Positions 9,160 to 36,918 of a stretch of DNA of 64,000 bases are shown piece by piece. The DNA is taken from positions 1-64,000 of the forward strand of contig NZ_MUMH01000039.1 in the NCBI RefSeq assembly GCF_002155965.1, in the 5' to 3' direction. Numbering within the stretch: position 1 is the first letter of the stretch; every line of letters begins with the position of its first letter. The DNA is from Allokutzneria sp. NRRL B-24872 (GTDB taxonomy: Bacteria > Actinomycetota > Actinomycetes > Mycobacteriales > Pseudonocardiaceae). The notes below the pieces were generated by a model. It was not told where the DNA came from. It saw nothing but the letters and a program-made list of their open reading frames with translations, and did no database searches. The translations under genes were made by a program, and so were the position numbers.

Positions 9160-9163
<4 letters not shown>
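7940..9163 (-). CDS. MFS transporter (EntS-like exporter), probable NRPS product exporter
   Basis: A 407-aa major facilitator protein with about 12 membrane helices. The MFS motif A region is seen as [15 protein letters not shown] (about residues 69-83), and the sequence resembles MFS_3/EntS-type exporters of non-ribosomal products. ATG 9163 overlaps the stop of the upstream 6312-aa NRPS gene (ATGA), so it is translated as the last gene of the biosynthetic operon. Export of the finished peptide, and self-protection, is the likely role. The frame is open upstream into the NRPS, but those residues have shadow-frame composition. The 3' end overlaps convergent mrpG. Confidence 0.88.
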
Positions 9164-28097
<18,934 letters not shown>

Positions 28098-28098
<1 letters not shown>

Positions 28099-29711
28099 CA
28101 GTTTTCTTCCTCAGCAGCGAGAGCCTCGAGCTCCCGCAAGATCGTTTCTTCGACGAGCGCGGCCAGTGCGGCGACCGTGCGGCTGGTGAGCACATCACGC
28201 GGAGTGAGCGCGACGTCGAAGGCTTCCTTGACCTGGGAGGTGATGTGCAGGCTCAGGATCGAGTCCCCGCCCAGGTCGAAGAAGTTGTCCTCGATGCCGA
28301 CCTTCTCCACCCCGAGCACCTCGGCCCAGATCTCCGCCAGCGCCTCCTCCAGTTCGGTCTCCGGCGCCACGTAACCGACCGGAGCGGCGGGCGAAGAGCT
28401 GAAGCGCTCGACCTCGGCAACGGCCACCTCGCCGGTGAAGGCGGGAACGGAACCGTCGGTGGTGATGTCGACCAGCAGCGAGCGCAGGTCGGCGCCGAGG
28501 CGGCCGATGGTGTCGGCGTCGAACAGCTTCGGCTCGAAGCCCAGCACGAAGGACAGCTGCTCACCGGGGTAGACCGTCGCGCTGAGCGGGAAGTTCGTCG
28601 TCTCCACCGCCCGCAGCTCGCGCAGGCGCAGCCCGTGCGCGCTCGCCGCGTCGTCGTCGATCGGGTAGTTCTCGAACACCAGCAGGCTGTCGAACAGCGA
28701 CCGGCCACCGGTGACGCCGCTCCACGCCTGCATCTGCGTCAGCGACACGTGCTCGAAGCCCCGGGCCTCCACCTGCGCGGCCTGAAGCTCGCGCAACCAC
28801 TCGGAGATCTCGGTATCGCCCGGTACCGCGACCCGCACCGGCAGCGAGTTGATGAAGATGCCGGTGATCGCGTCCACGCCGGCGAGATCGGCCGGGCGGC
28901 CGGACACCGTCGAGCCGAAGCACACCTCGCTCCGTCCACTGTGGCGGGACAGCAGCAGCGCCCACGCGCCCTGCACGACCGCGCTCGGCGTGATGCGGTG
29001 CTCCTTCGCGAACGCGTACAGCCGCGCGGAGTCCTCAATGGACAGACCGAACGACTGCTGCTCCGAAGCCGCGGTGTCGTGCAGGTCGGTGCTCGCGCGG
29101 TCCTGGGGGAGCGGCGTGGGCTCGGTGAAGTCGCCGAGCACCTTGCGCCAGTGCGCCTCCGCGGCGTCCTTGTCCTGGCCCTGCAACCACTCCACGTAGT
29201 CGCGGAACGGCCGCCGCTCCAACGGCTCACCGCGCCCGGAGTGCGCCTCGAACACGTCGGAGAGCACCTGGAAGACGCTCCAGCCGTCCAGCAGCACGTG
29301 GTGGAACGTCCACAGCACCTGGACCTCGGTCCCCGACAGCCGCGCGAGCGCGACGCGCATCAGCGGCGCGGCGGCCAGGTCGAGACCTTCGGCGCGGTCG
29401 GACTCCAGCAGCGAGGCCAATCGAGACTGGCGCTCGGAGTCGGAAACACCGGTCCAGTCGAGGAAAGTGACGGGGAGCCGGACCGAGTCGTGCACGATCT
29501 GCACGGGCTCGCCGACGCCCTCCCACACCACGGAGCTGCGCAGCACGGGAGTCCGGTCGACGACCTGCTGCCACGCCTCGGCGAAGCGCTCGCTGTCGCG
29601 AACGCCGTCCAGCACGAAACTGGTCTGCTGGAAGTAGGCACCCTGATCACCCTGGGACAGGCCGTGGAACACCATCCCGGCCTGCATCGAGGTGAGCGGG
29701 TAGACGTCCTG
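28098..29711 (-). other. NRPS module 3 (C-T), no adenylation domain
   Basis: The DCL-type C domain runs to about residue 2055 and is joined by a 30-residue linker straight to the carrier domain (Ser2119). No A-domain remnant is visible. The residue must be supplied in trans. Without an E domain the residue stays L. Confidence 0.85.
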
Positions 29712-32700
29712 TGTGGACGGAGTGACCAGCCGGTCGACCTGCTCCTGCGTGAGCCGCGCGAGCGGGAAGTCCGAAGGCGTCCGCCCACCGGAACCGGCCG
29801 CGGCGCAGTGCGTGATGATCTCCTGGAGCGCGGCGAGCAGCGCTCCGGCCAGCGCGCGGACCGTGTCGCCCTCGTACTGCGCTTCCGAGTAGTACCAAGT
29901 GAAAGCGAGCGCGCCCTTCTCCACCCGGCCGACCACGTCGAGCAGGTACGTGCGCTGCGCCTCCGGGGCCATGTCGAGCGCGAGCTCACCCTGGCTGTCG
30001 TCGAAGCGGCCCAGGTAGTTGAAGCTCACCTGCGGTGCGGCCGTGAGCGCGGCGTCGCCGGAGATGTGGCGCAGCGCCCCGTAACCGATGCCGCGCCCGG
30101 GAATCGCGCGTAACTGCTCCTTGACCGACTTCAGCGCCTCGCCCCAGCCGGAGTCCGGCAGGTGCAGCGAGACCGGGAACATGGTGGTGAACCAGCCGAC
30201 CGTCCGCGACAGATCGACGTCGCCGAACAGCTCCTCGCGGCCGTGCCCCTCCAGCGCCAGCAGCACGCGCTCGGTGCCGGTCCAGTCGCTGAGCACGCGG
30301 CCCAGCGCGGCCAGCAGCACGTCGTTGACCTGGGTCCGGTACGCCTCGGGCACGTCGCGCAGCAGCGCATCGGTTTCCGTGGTGGAAAGGTAAACGCTGA
30401 CCTCGCGCATCGACGCGGCGTCGTTCACGCCCTCGTGGTCCACCGGCAGTTCACATTCAGCGTGCTCGCCCCAGTACCGGCGCTCGCCGGAGAAACCACC
30501 GTCAACGGTGTGCGCGGTGAGCCGCCGCGACCACTCCTGGAACGACGTGGACTTCTGTCCGATGTGGATGGTGGAGCCGCGAAGAGCCTGCCGGTAGGCG
30601 GTTTCCAGGTCCTCGGCGATGATCCGCCACGACACGCCGTCCACGACGAGGTGGTGCCCGGTCAGCAGCACGGTCCGCGCGTCCAGCACCTTCGCCCGCA
30701 GCAACTGCCCGGCGCCGAGGTCGAACGCCTCGTCCGGGGCCGCGTCACTGAACGGCTCCACGGCACCGACCGGCGCGTTGTCCTGCGCCCAGTCGCCGTC
30801 CACCACGCGGAAGCGCATGCGCAGCGCGTCGTGGTGCTCGATCACCGCGACCAGCGCGGCGCGCAACGCCACCACGTCGGCCTTCTCGTCCAACATGATC
30901 CGCATCGACTGGTTGAACCGGTCGGGGGAGACGCTGTGGCCGGTGAGGAACCACTTCTGGATGGGCGTCAGCGGCACGTCGCCGACGACCTCGCCCTGCT
31001 CGCTGTGCTGCTGCTGCACGCGCGCCTCGGTGACGTGCGGCGCGAGCGCGGCGATGCTCTGGTGCTGGAAGATGTCCTTCGAGGACAGCACGAGCCCGGC
31101 CTTGCGCGCCCTGGTCACCACCTGGATGCACAGGATGGAGTCGCCGCCGAGGGAGAAGAAGTTGTCCCGCACGCCCACCTTCGGCACACCGAGCACGTCG
31201 GCGTAGATCTCCGCGAGCGTGGCTTCGACCGGCGTCCTGGGCGCGACGTGCTTGGACTCCGCGCGAGCCTCAGCTGGAATCTCCGGCAGCTCGTCGCGGT
31301 CGAGGGAGTCCACGAACACGAACGCGGTCGGCACCATGTAGTCCGGCAGCACCTGCGCCAGGAAGGTCCGCAGCGCAACGGAATCCTGCTTGCGCGCCTT
31401 CACGAACGCCACGAGCCGACCGCGACCGGCCTCGGTGTCCACCACGGCGACCGCATCGTCCACATCGGAGTGTCGCAAAAGGACGGACTCCACCGAATCG
31501 ACGTCCACCCGGAAACCGCGCACGCGCACGATCTCGGCGGTGTCGGCGACGACCTCCTCGGAGCCGCGCATCGGCAGGTCGCCGAGCACGCTGTCCGGAG
31601 CGGACACGATGCCGCTGAGCAACACCTCAAGGTGCTCGCTCATCCGCGCGATGGTGTCCGCGTCGAACAGATCGGTGTTGTACTCGATGGTCGTGGTCAA
31701 GGAGTCGGCGGTCGGCCAGAACTCCACCACGACGTCGAAGCGCGACGACGGGCGCGGCAGGTCGTGCTCGCTGACGCGCAGCTGCCCCATGCGGTCGCGC
31801 CGCACCAACGGCTGCTGCAACGCCACCAGGGCCTGCACGAGCGGAGTCCGGCTCGGGTCGCGCTCCGGCTGGAGGTGTTCGACGAGGCGGTCGAACGGAA
31901 TCTCGTCGTGCGCGAAGGCTTCCAGAACCGTCTCGCGGACCTCGGCGAGGAAGTCCGGGAACTCCAGTAATGGGTCTACATAGGACCGCAGCACCAGAGT
32001 GTTCACGAAGAAGCCCGCGATGCCTTCGAGTTCCGTGCGCCCGCGACCCGAGTTCACCGTGCCCACGGAGATGTCGCGCTGCCGCGAGTACCGGGACAGC
32101 ATGATCTGCACAGCGGCCGTCAACGTCATGAACAACGTCGCGTCGTGCGCTCTGGCCACAGTGGACAGTCGCTCGACGAGATCGGTCGGCAGCACGCTGC
32201 GGTGCACGGCTCCGGCCGAGGTCCGCACCGGCGGGCGGAGGTGGTCGGTCGGCAGGTCGAGCACTTCGAGGCCGTCGAGCTTGTGCCGCCAGTACGCCAG
32301 GTGCCCGTGCGAGACGCCGCCGCCCAGCACGTCCTTGGAGCGCTCCCGCTGCCACACCGCGTAGTCGGCGTAGGAGATCGGCAGTTCGGTGAGCATCGCG
32401 GGCAGGCCCTGGACGGCCGCCGTGTACAGCTCGGCCAGCTCCTCCAACAGCAGCGACACCGACCAGCCGTCGGTGATGATGTGGTGCTGCGCCCACAGGA
32501 GCACGTGCTCCTCGGCGCTGACCTCCACCAGCAGCACGCGGGTCAGCGCGCTCGACAGCAGGTACGGGCGGCTCAGCTCGCGCTCCAGCTCGGCGTCCAC
32601 GTCCACGCCGGAGACCACTCGCACGGGGATCACGCCCTCGTCGGCGATGACCTGGAACGGCTCTCCGTCAACGGAGTCGAAGGTCGTGCGCAGCGCCTCG

Positions 32701-34616
32701 TGCCGCTGCGTCAGCTCGTCCAGCGCGGAGCGCAGCGCCACCATGTCCAGCGGCCCGCTCAGCCGCAGAGCCACACCGGTGTTGTGGTCAGTACCACCGG
32801 GAGCAAGATCCTCCACGAGCCAGAGCCGTTGCTGCGCCGAGGAAAGCGGCAACCGGCGACTGCGGTCGGCGCGCGGAATCCACTCCGCCGCGGTCGCGGT
32901 CTCGGGCAGCAGCGCGGCCAGCGTAGCCACGGTCGGCGCGTCGAACACGGCGCGCGCGGAGACCGCACTGCCGTACTTCTCCCGCAGGCGCGCCAACACC
33001 TTCACGGCCAGCACGGAGTCGCCGCCGAGCCCGAAGAAGTCGTCGTCGATGCCGATCTGGTCGGTCCCGAGCGCGTCGGAGAACAGGCCCGCCACGACCT
33101 CCTCGCGCTCCGTGCGCGGACGGCTGTCCACCGCACCGGCGCGCGCGGGCGCCGGGAGTGCCTTGCGGTCGAGCTTCCCGTGGGGGCTCAAGGGGAACGC
33201 GTCGAGCGTGACGAACGCGGCCGGCACCATGTAGTTCGGCATCTCCGCCGCGAGCGCTTCGCGGACGGCCGCCGGGTCGGCGGAGCCGGTGAGGTAGGCG
33301 ATGAGCCGCTTGTCGCCGGGGCGGTCCTCGCGCACGATCGCGACGGCCTGGCGCACGCCGGGAACCGCCTGCATCGCGGCCTCGATCTCGCCCAGCTCGA
33401 TGCGGAAGCCGCGCAGCTTGACCTGGTGGTCGGCGCGCCCCACGAACTCCAGCACCCCGGCCGGAGTGCGCCGGACGACATCGCCCGTGCGGTACATCCG
33501 GCTCCCGGCCGGGCCGAACGGGTCCGCGACGAAGCGCGTCGCCGACAGCCCGGGACGGCGCAGGTAGCCGCGCGCCAGACCGACACCGGACACGTACAGC
33601 TCGCCGACCTCGGTCGGGCGCAGCGCGGCGTCCAGCACGTACGCGGAGGTGTTCCAGATCGGGCCACCGATGGGCGGCGGCGCGTCGGCGGGCACCAGCG
33701 GACGGCTCCACGTCGAGACCACCGTGGCCTCGGTCGGACCGTAGGCGTTGATCATGCGGCGACCCGGGGCCCACCGCTGCACCAGTTCCGGCGGGCAGGC
33801 GTCACCGCCGACGACGAGCGTGCGGAACTCCGGCAGCCGCACGCCGTCCGGCACGGTGGCCAGCGCGACCGGCGGGATGAGCGCGTGGCTGATCCGGCAC
33901 CGCTCCAGCACCTCGGCCAGCTGCTCGCCCAGCAGCGGCCCCTCCGGCGGCACCACCAGCGCGGCACCGAGCGGCAGCGACATGCACAGCTCCAGCACCG
34001 AGGCGTCGAAGCTCGGCGAGGAGAACTGGAGCACCCGGTCGCCCGGCCGCACGTCGAAGCGCTCGGCCTCGGCCGCGGAGAAGTTCGCCAGACCCCGGTG
34101 CGACACCACGACGCCCTTGGGGCGCCCGGTGGAGCCGGAGGTGTAGATGACGTAGGCGGCGTTGTCCGGGGTCATGTCGACGACCGGGTCGCTCTCCGGC
34201 TGCCCCTCGCACTCCGGGAGCACGTGCAGCACGAGCAGCGGCCTCGCGTCGTCGATCATGTACGCGATCCGCTCGCGCGGGTAGGCGGGGTCAACCGGCA
34301 GGTACGCCGCGCCCGCCTTGAGCACCGCCAGCTGCGCCACGACGATGTCCACCGAGCGCGGCAGCACCAGCGCGACGATCTTCTCCGGCCCCGCGCCCGC
34401 CGCGATCAGCTTGTGCGCCAGGCGGTTCGCCCACGCGTTCAGCTCCGCGTAGCTCAGGCGGCGGTCGCCGTCGAGCACGGCGAGCGCGTTCGGCGAACGC
34501 GCCACCCGCGCCTCGAACAGCTCGGGGAAGGTCCGCGCGGGCACTGCTCGCGCGGCCTCGGTCCACTCCTGGGTCAGTGCGGCGAACAACGGCGTCGGAG
34601 CCGTCTCAGCGGTCAT
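28098..34616 (-). CDS. Non-ribosomal peptide synthetase, three modules A-T / C-(A remnant)-T-E / C-T
   Basis: A 2172-aa protein that starts the assembly line (modules 1-3). Domains in order: A1 25-485 ([12 protein letters not shown]10 HGKLDR), T1 498-570 (Ser534), LCL-type C2 588-1010 (HHIITDGWS 711-719), a 95-residue C-terminal A-domain remnant (1020-1115), T2 1125-1195 (Ser1160), E2 1213-1635 (HHLVVDGVS 1321-1329), DCL-type C3 1637-2055 (HHVLLDGWS 1772-1780), T3 2085-2155 (Ser2119). Modules 2 and 3 therefore have no working adenylation domain, although their C, T and E motifs are intact. There is no starter C domain, so the first residue has a free amine suitable for cyclization. ATG 34616 follows AAAGGG. 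The C-terminal tail is an acidic helix (EALAAEEEN). It lies 78 bp downstream of the PBP-type hydrolase gene. Confidence 0.96.
29712..32906 (-). other. NRPS module 2 (C - A remnant - T - E), A-deficient, D-residue
   Basis: The C domain is followed directly by a region equivalent only to the A8-A10 subdomain (31272-31559), then T and E. The A3, A4, A5 and A7 core regions are absent and the A10 lysine is lost. T2 must be charged by another A domain in trans. The E domain makes residue 2 a D-amino acid. Confidence 0.85.
31272..31559 (-). pseudogene. Relic of an adenylation domain inside module 2
   Basis: Residues 1020-1115 of the 2172-aa [21 protein letters not shown] matches the A8 hinge region (usual form [13 protein letters not shown]). 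[16 protein letters not shown] matches the stretch before A10. The NGK motif with the catalytic lysine is replaced by DRDELPEIP, so it cannot catalyse adenylation. The frame is intact across it, so this is an in-frame deletion of roughly 350-400 residues kept as a linker, not a frameshift. Confidence 0.85.
32907..34616 (-). other. NRPS module 1 (A-T), loading module
   Basis: Pocket residues read by aligning A4-A5 to GrsA (positions 235, 236, 239, 278, 299, 301, 322, 330, 331, 517) give DALLVGAVVK. This resembles the Phe/Tyr-type DAWT-AAV-K frame with larger-pocket changes (W239L, A301G), so a large hydrophobic or aromatic L-amino acid is expected. The same code occurs in modules 7 and 8. The substrate is inference. 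Confidence 0.7.
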
Positions 34617-34694
34617 CGGTGGTCGACCCTTTCGGGAACGGTCGGCATGCTTGAGGGCCGGGGCGCACCCGGCGGGGACTGGGGGTGGTGCTGG

Positions 34695-35954
34695 TCAGCG
34701 GCGGCGCGCGAGCCGTCCGCCGACCTGGACGCGGTCGACGCCGCCGCCGGGGCCGGTGAGGAACCGCCCGGTCTGGCTGGTGTCGTCGGTGTCCACGTCG
34801 CGCAGGGCGAAGAGCAGGCCGTCGAGCGGGGTCAGCTCGGCGTAGTCCTCACCGTCCACGGCGAGGGCGAGCCGCCCGTCAGCGGCCTCGGTGACGGTGT
34901 ACGTGAGGTCACCGTTGAGGTAGTCGCCGCAACAGTCTTCGGGCGCGGGCACCTGGCCGCCGCGGTCGACGGCGGGCTGCCCACCGAGGCCGAACTCCGC
35001 GGCGAACTCCTGCCACAGGTGCAAACCGTTGCTGCCGTTGGTGGTGAGCGCGACCACCGTGCCCGACTCCGGGTGCACCCGCAGGTGCGCGGACGTGCCG
35101 TCGCCGGTGCCGTCGTGGCCGAACCAGTCGCCGTGCACCGCGACGCCGAGACCCCACCCGTCGGCCATGCCGAACGGCTCGGCGCCGTCCACCGGCGTCC
35201 GTGCCTGCACCAGCAGGTCCTCGCCGATCAGCTCTTCGGCGCCGAGGAACACACCGCCGACGGTGAGCAGGTCCAACGCGCTCGCCGCGATGGCGCCCGC
35301 GGGCGCGTCCAGTTCGCTCAGCGACTGGCGGACCGGGAGGGCGGGGTGCCCGGAGCGCACCGCGTGCCCGTGCACGACGTCCACGCGGGTGTCACCGACG
35401 ACGTAGGCCAGGTCGAGCCCGAGCGGCTTGCCCAGGACCGCGTCGACGGACTCCCGCCAACTCATCCCGGTCACGGCCTCGACGACTGCGCCGACGACAA
35501 CGTAACCGATGTTGGAGTAGGAGAAACCCTCGTTCGGCTCGCCCACCGGGGTGAGGGTGCGGCACGCGGTCAGCACGTGCCTGCGCGGCGAGGACGCGCT
35601 CGTGTCCGTCGCGTCGGACGGCAGCCCAGCGGTGTGGCTGAGCAGCTGGCGCGTGGTCACCGCGCCGAAGGCGGTGTCCCGCCCCAGTTCCGGCAGGTAC
35701 TCGGAGACGGGCTCGTCCAGCTCCAGGTCCTGCTCCTCGGCCAGCGCCAGCGCCACCGCGGCGGTGCACGCCTTGGTCACCGAGCCCACCGGGACCTTCG
35801 CGCCCTCGGTGAGCGGTTCGGCCCGGCCCTGCCTGGCCACGCCGAACACGGCCGACGTCCGTCGGCCTTCCAGCAGCACGGCGACCTGCGCGCCGGGCAC
35901 GCCCCGGCTCACGACCAGCTCGCCGAGCCGTCGCGACATCTGGGCGAAATCCAT
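34695..35954 (-). CDS. PBP-type (beta-lactamase family) serine hydrolase, probable trans-acting NRPS thioesterase/cyclase
   Basis: A 419-aa cytoplasmic protein of the serine beta-lactamase/penicillin-binding-protein superfamily, class C-like. The catalytic motifs are present: SVTK (Ser58-Lys61), YSN (146-148) and HDG (280-282, the KTG equivalent). No signal peptide or membrane anchor is seen, unlike cell-wall PBPs and secreted beta-lactamases. A C-terminal domain of about 100 residues, lipocalin-like in position, matches the two-domain layout of PBP-type thioesterases. It is the first gene of the NRPS operon, whose last module ends in E with no TE. The SurE enzyme of surugamide biosynthesis and relatives (desotamide, ulleungmycin, mannopeptimycin pathways) do this job with D-terminal peptidyl carriers. 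Start ATG 35954, preceded by GCGAGGAT, is preferred over an upstream ATG at 36068. Alternatives are an esterase or D-aminopeptidase. Confidence 0.82.
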   Translation of the reverse strand: MDFAQMSRRLGELVVSRGVPGAQVAVLLEGRRTSAVFGVARQGRAEPLTEGAKVPVGSVTKACTAAVALALAEEQDLELDEPVSEYLPELGRDTAFGAVTTRQLLSHTAGLPSDATDTSASSPRRHVLTACRTLTPVGEPNEGFSYSNIGYVVVGAVVEAVTGMSWRESVDAVLGKPLGLDLAYVVGDTRVDVVHGHAVRSGHPALPVRQSLSELDAPAGAIAASALDLLTVGGVFLGAEELIGEDLLVQARTPVDGAEPFGMADGWGLGVAVHGDWFGHDGTGDGTSAHLRVHPESGTVVALTTNGSNGLHLWQEFAAEFGLGGQPAVDRGGQVPAPEDCCGDYLNGDLTYTVTEAADGRLALAVDGEDYAELTPLDGLLFALRDVDTDDTSQTGRFLTGPGGGVDRVQVGGRLARRR

Positions 35955-36091
35955 CGATCCTCGCTCATCGACTTCCCAGGGGCACGGGTGTTCCTCGGTT
36001 GATTCACCGCGGTCGGTCCACCACGCCCGTGAACCGTTTTCAGTGTCCGACCCGAGAATGTGACCCACAAGACATCGTGAGTCCGTAACGC

Positions 36092-36116
36092 AACTCCGCG
36101 TGCCCCGCGCGGAGTT
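36092..36116. promoter_or_regulatory. Perfect 9-bp-arm palindrome upstream of the NRPS operon
   Basis: AACTCCGCG (36092-36100) and CGCGGAGTT (36108-36116) are perfect inverted arms with a 7-nt spacer. It lies 138 bp upstream of the first gene of the NRPS operon and may be a repressor/activator site or a leader hairpin. There is no direct evidence for a binding protein. Confidence 0.45.
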
Positions 36117-36342
36117 ATGTGCATTGAGTGCACGGCAACGGTGTCAACCCGCCCAGTTTTCAGCGACCGCCAAACGGAGCATTCGAGGAAGTATTACCGA
36201 ATGCGACGGTGTACGTCGCCGGGGATGTAACCCGAGGTTTGGCGGGCGGCATGCTCATTCACCCTATTGGCGACGGGTTTGCTGTAACGGCCTGCTCCGA
36301 CGGGTGATCCAGGGCATGTTTGAGTGACTCTACCGGCGAGTA

Positions 36343-36363
36343 GTCAGCTGACGGACGGTCCGT
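36343..36363. promoter_or_regulatory. Two abutting perfect palindromes (candidate operators)
   Basis: GTCAGCTGAC (36343-36352) is a perfect 10-bp palindrome. It is immediately followed by ACGGAC-G-GTCCGT (36351-36363), a perfect 13-bp odd palindrome. Abutting dyads of this kind are typical of TetR-like or two-site operators. Confidence 0.4.
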
Positions 36364-36395
36364 TACAGATGAATTCTTCGAATCGTGCGAGCGCC

Positions 36396-36444
36396 AAGTG
36401 GTACGAAAGTAACAGGCCCGCTTTGACTTTAGTACCACTTTTTT
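36396..36444 (+). terminator. Strong intrinsic terminator with no obvious upstream gene
   Basis: AAGTGGTACGAAAGT (36396-36410) pairs with ACTTTAGTACCACTT (36426-36440) with one mismatch in 15 bp and a 15-nt loop. A run of six T (439-444) follows on the plus strand. This is the most canonical Rho-independent terminator in the window, yet no plus-strand gene precedes it. It could end a small RNA or act as an attenuator for the downstream chaperone operon. Confidence 0.6.
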
Positions 36445-36653
36445 CGCGATGTGTACGGACATATTCGACGCGGGCGTGCCATTCGGTTCGGTCCCGTTTT
36501 TCGAAACGCACTCGCGCTGGAAATGCCGGAGCGGGGTCCGGGGGGCCGTCCGCCGCGCCGGCGGGGGCTCAGTGGCGGCCGAACGTCGCAATCCGGTAAC
36601 GCTTACGGCTCAGTCCGGGGCTGTTTTCTCCCACCTCGTGGGACGCGCGGGCT

Positions 36654-36669
36654 GGTGACCGCGATCACC
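36654..36669. promoter_or_regulatory. Near-perfect 16-bp palindrome (candidate operator)
   Basis: GGTGACCGCGATCACC is symmetric at 14 of 16 positions. It is 250 bp upstream of the chaperone operon, in the shared intergenic region. Confidence 0.35.
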
Positions 36670-36918
36670 TGCCCGCATTATCCGGAAAAACGTCTTGATC
36701 GCATTTCGGAGAGCAATTGGCAATTGAATCGCGGGTATCGGTCCCCGCGCCCCCGGGCCACCTCCGCCCGTGCCCGGAACGTCTCTAGATGGGGAAATGC
36801 TTGTGCGCCAAGGAGATCGCCGTTCCGATTGGGGATGGACTTGGTCACGGCTTGGCCGGGGCGTTGATCGCGACCCGGGCGAGCGGTAAGACAGCGGCAG
36901 GCGAGCGAGGGAGAAGGC

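Larger units (their letters stand above)
35955..36918. other. 964-bp divergent intergenic region, A+T-richer and full of palindromes
   Basis: No convincing coding sequence is seen: short open frames lack codon bias and ribosome-binding sites. It separates the minus-strand NRPS operon from the plus-strand chaperone operon and must hold both promoters. Besides the sites listed separately it has hairpins at 36203-36219 (GCGACG/CGTCGC) and 36629-36643 (TCCCAC/GTGGGA), and an inverted repeat GTGCA/TGCAC at 36119-36133. Base composition around 36170-36520 and 36660-36740 is visibly lower in G+C than neighbouring genes. Confidence 0.6.

Noticed and set aside
34695-35954. Antibiotic-resistance beta-lactamase or cell-wall PBP
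   Set aside because: No signal peptide or membrane anchor, and it leads an operon whose NRPS lacks a TE; the PBP-type thioesterase role fits better.
35955-36068. Longer form of the PBP-type hydrolase starting at ATG 36068
   Set aside because: The extra 38 residues have no similarity to the family and ATG 35954 has GAGGAT-type spacing upstream.
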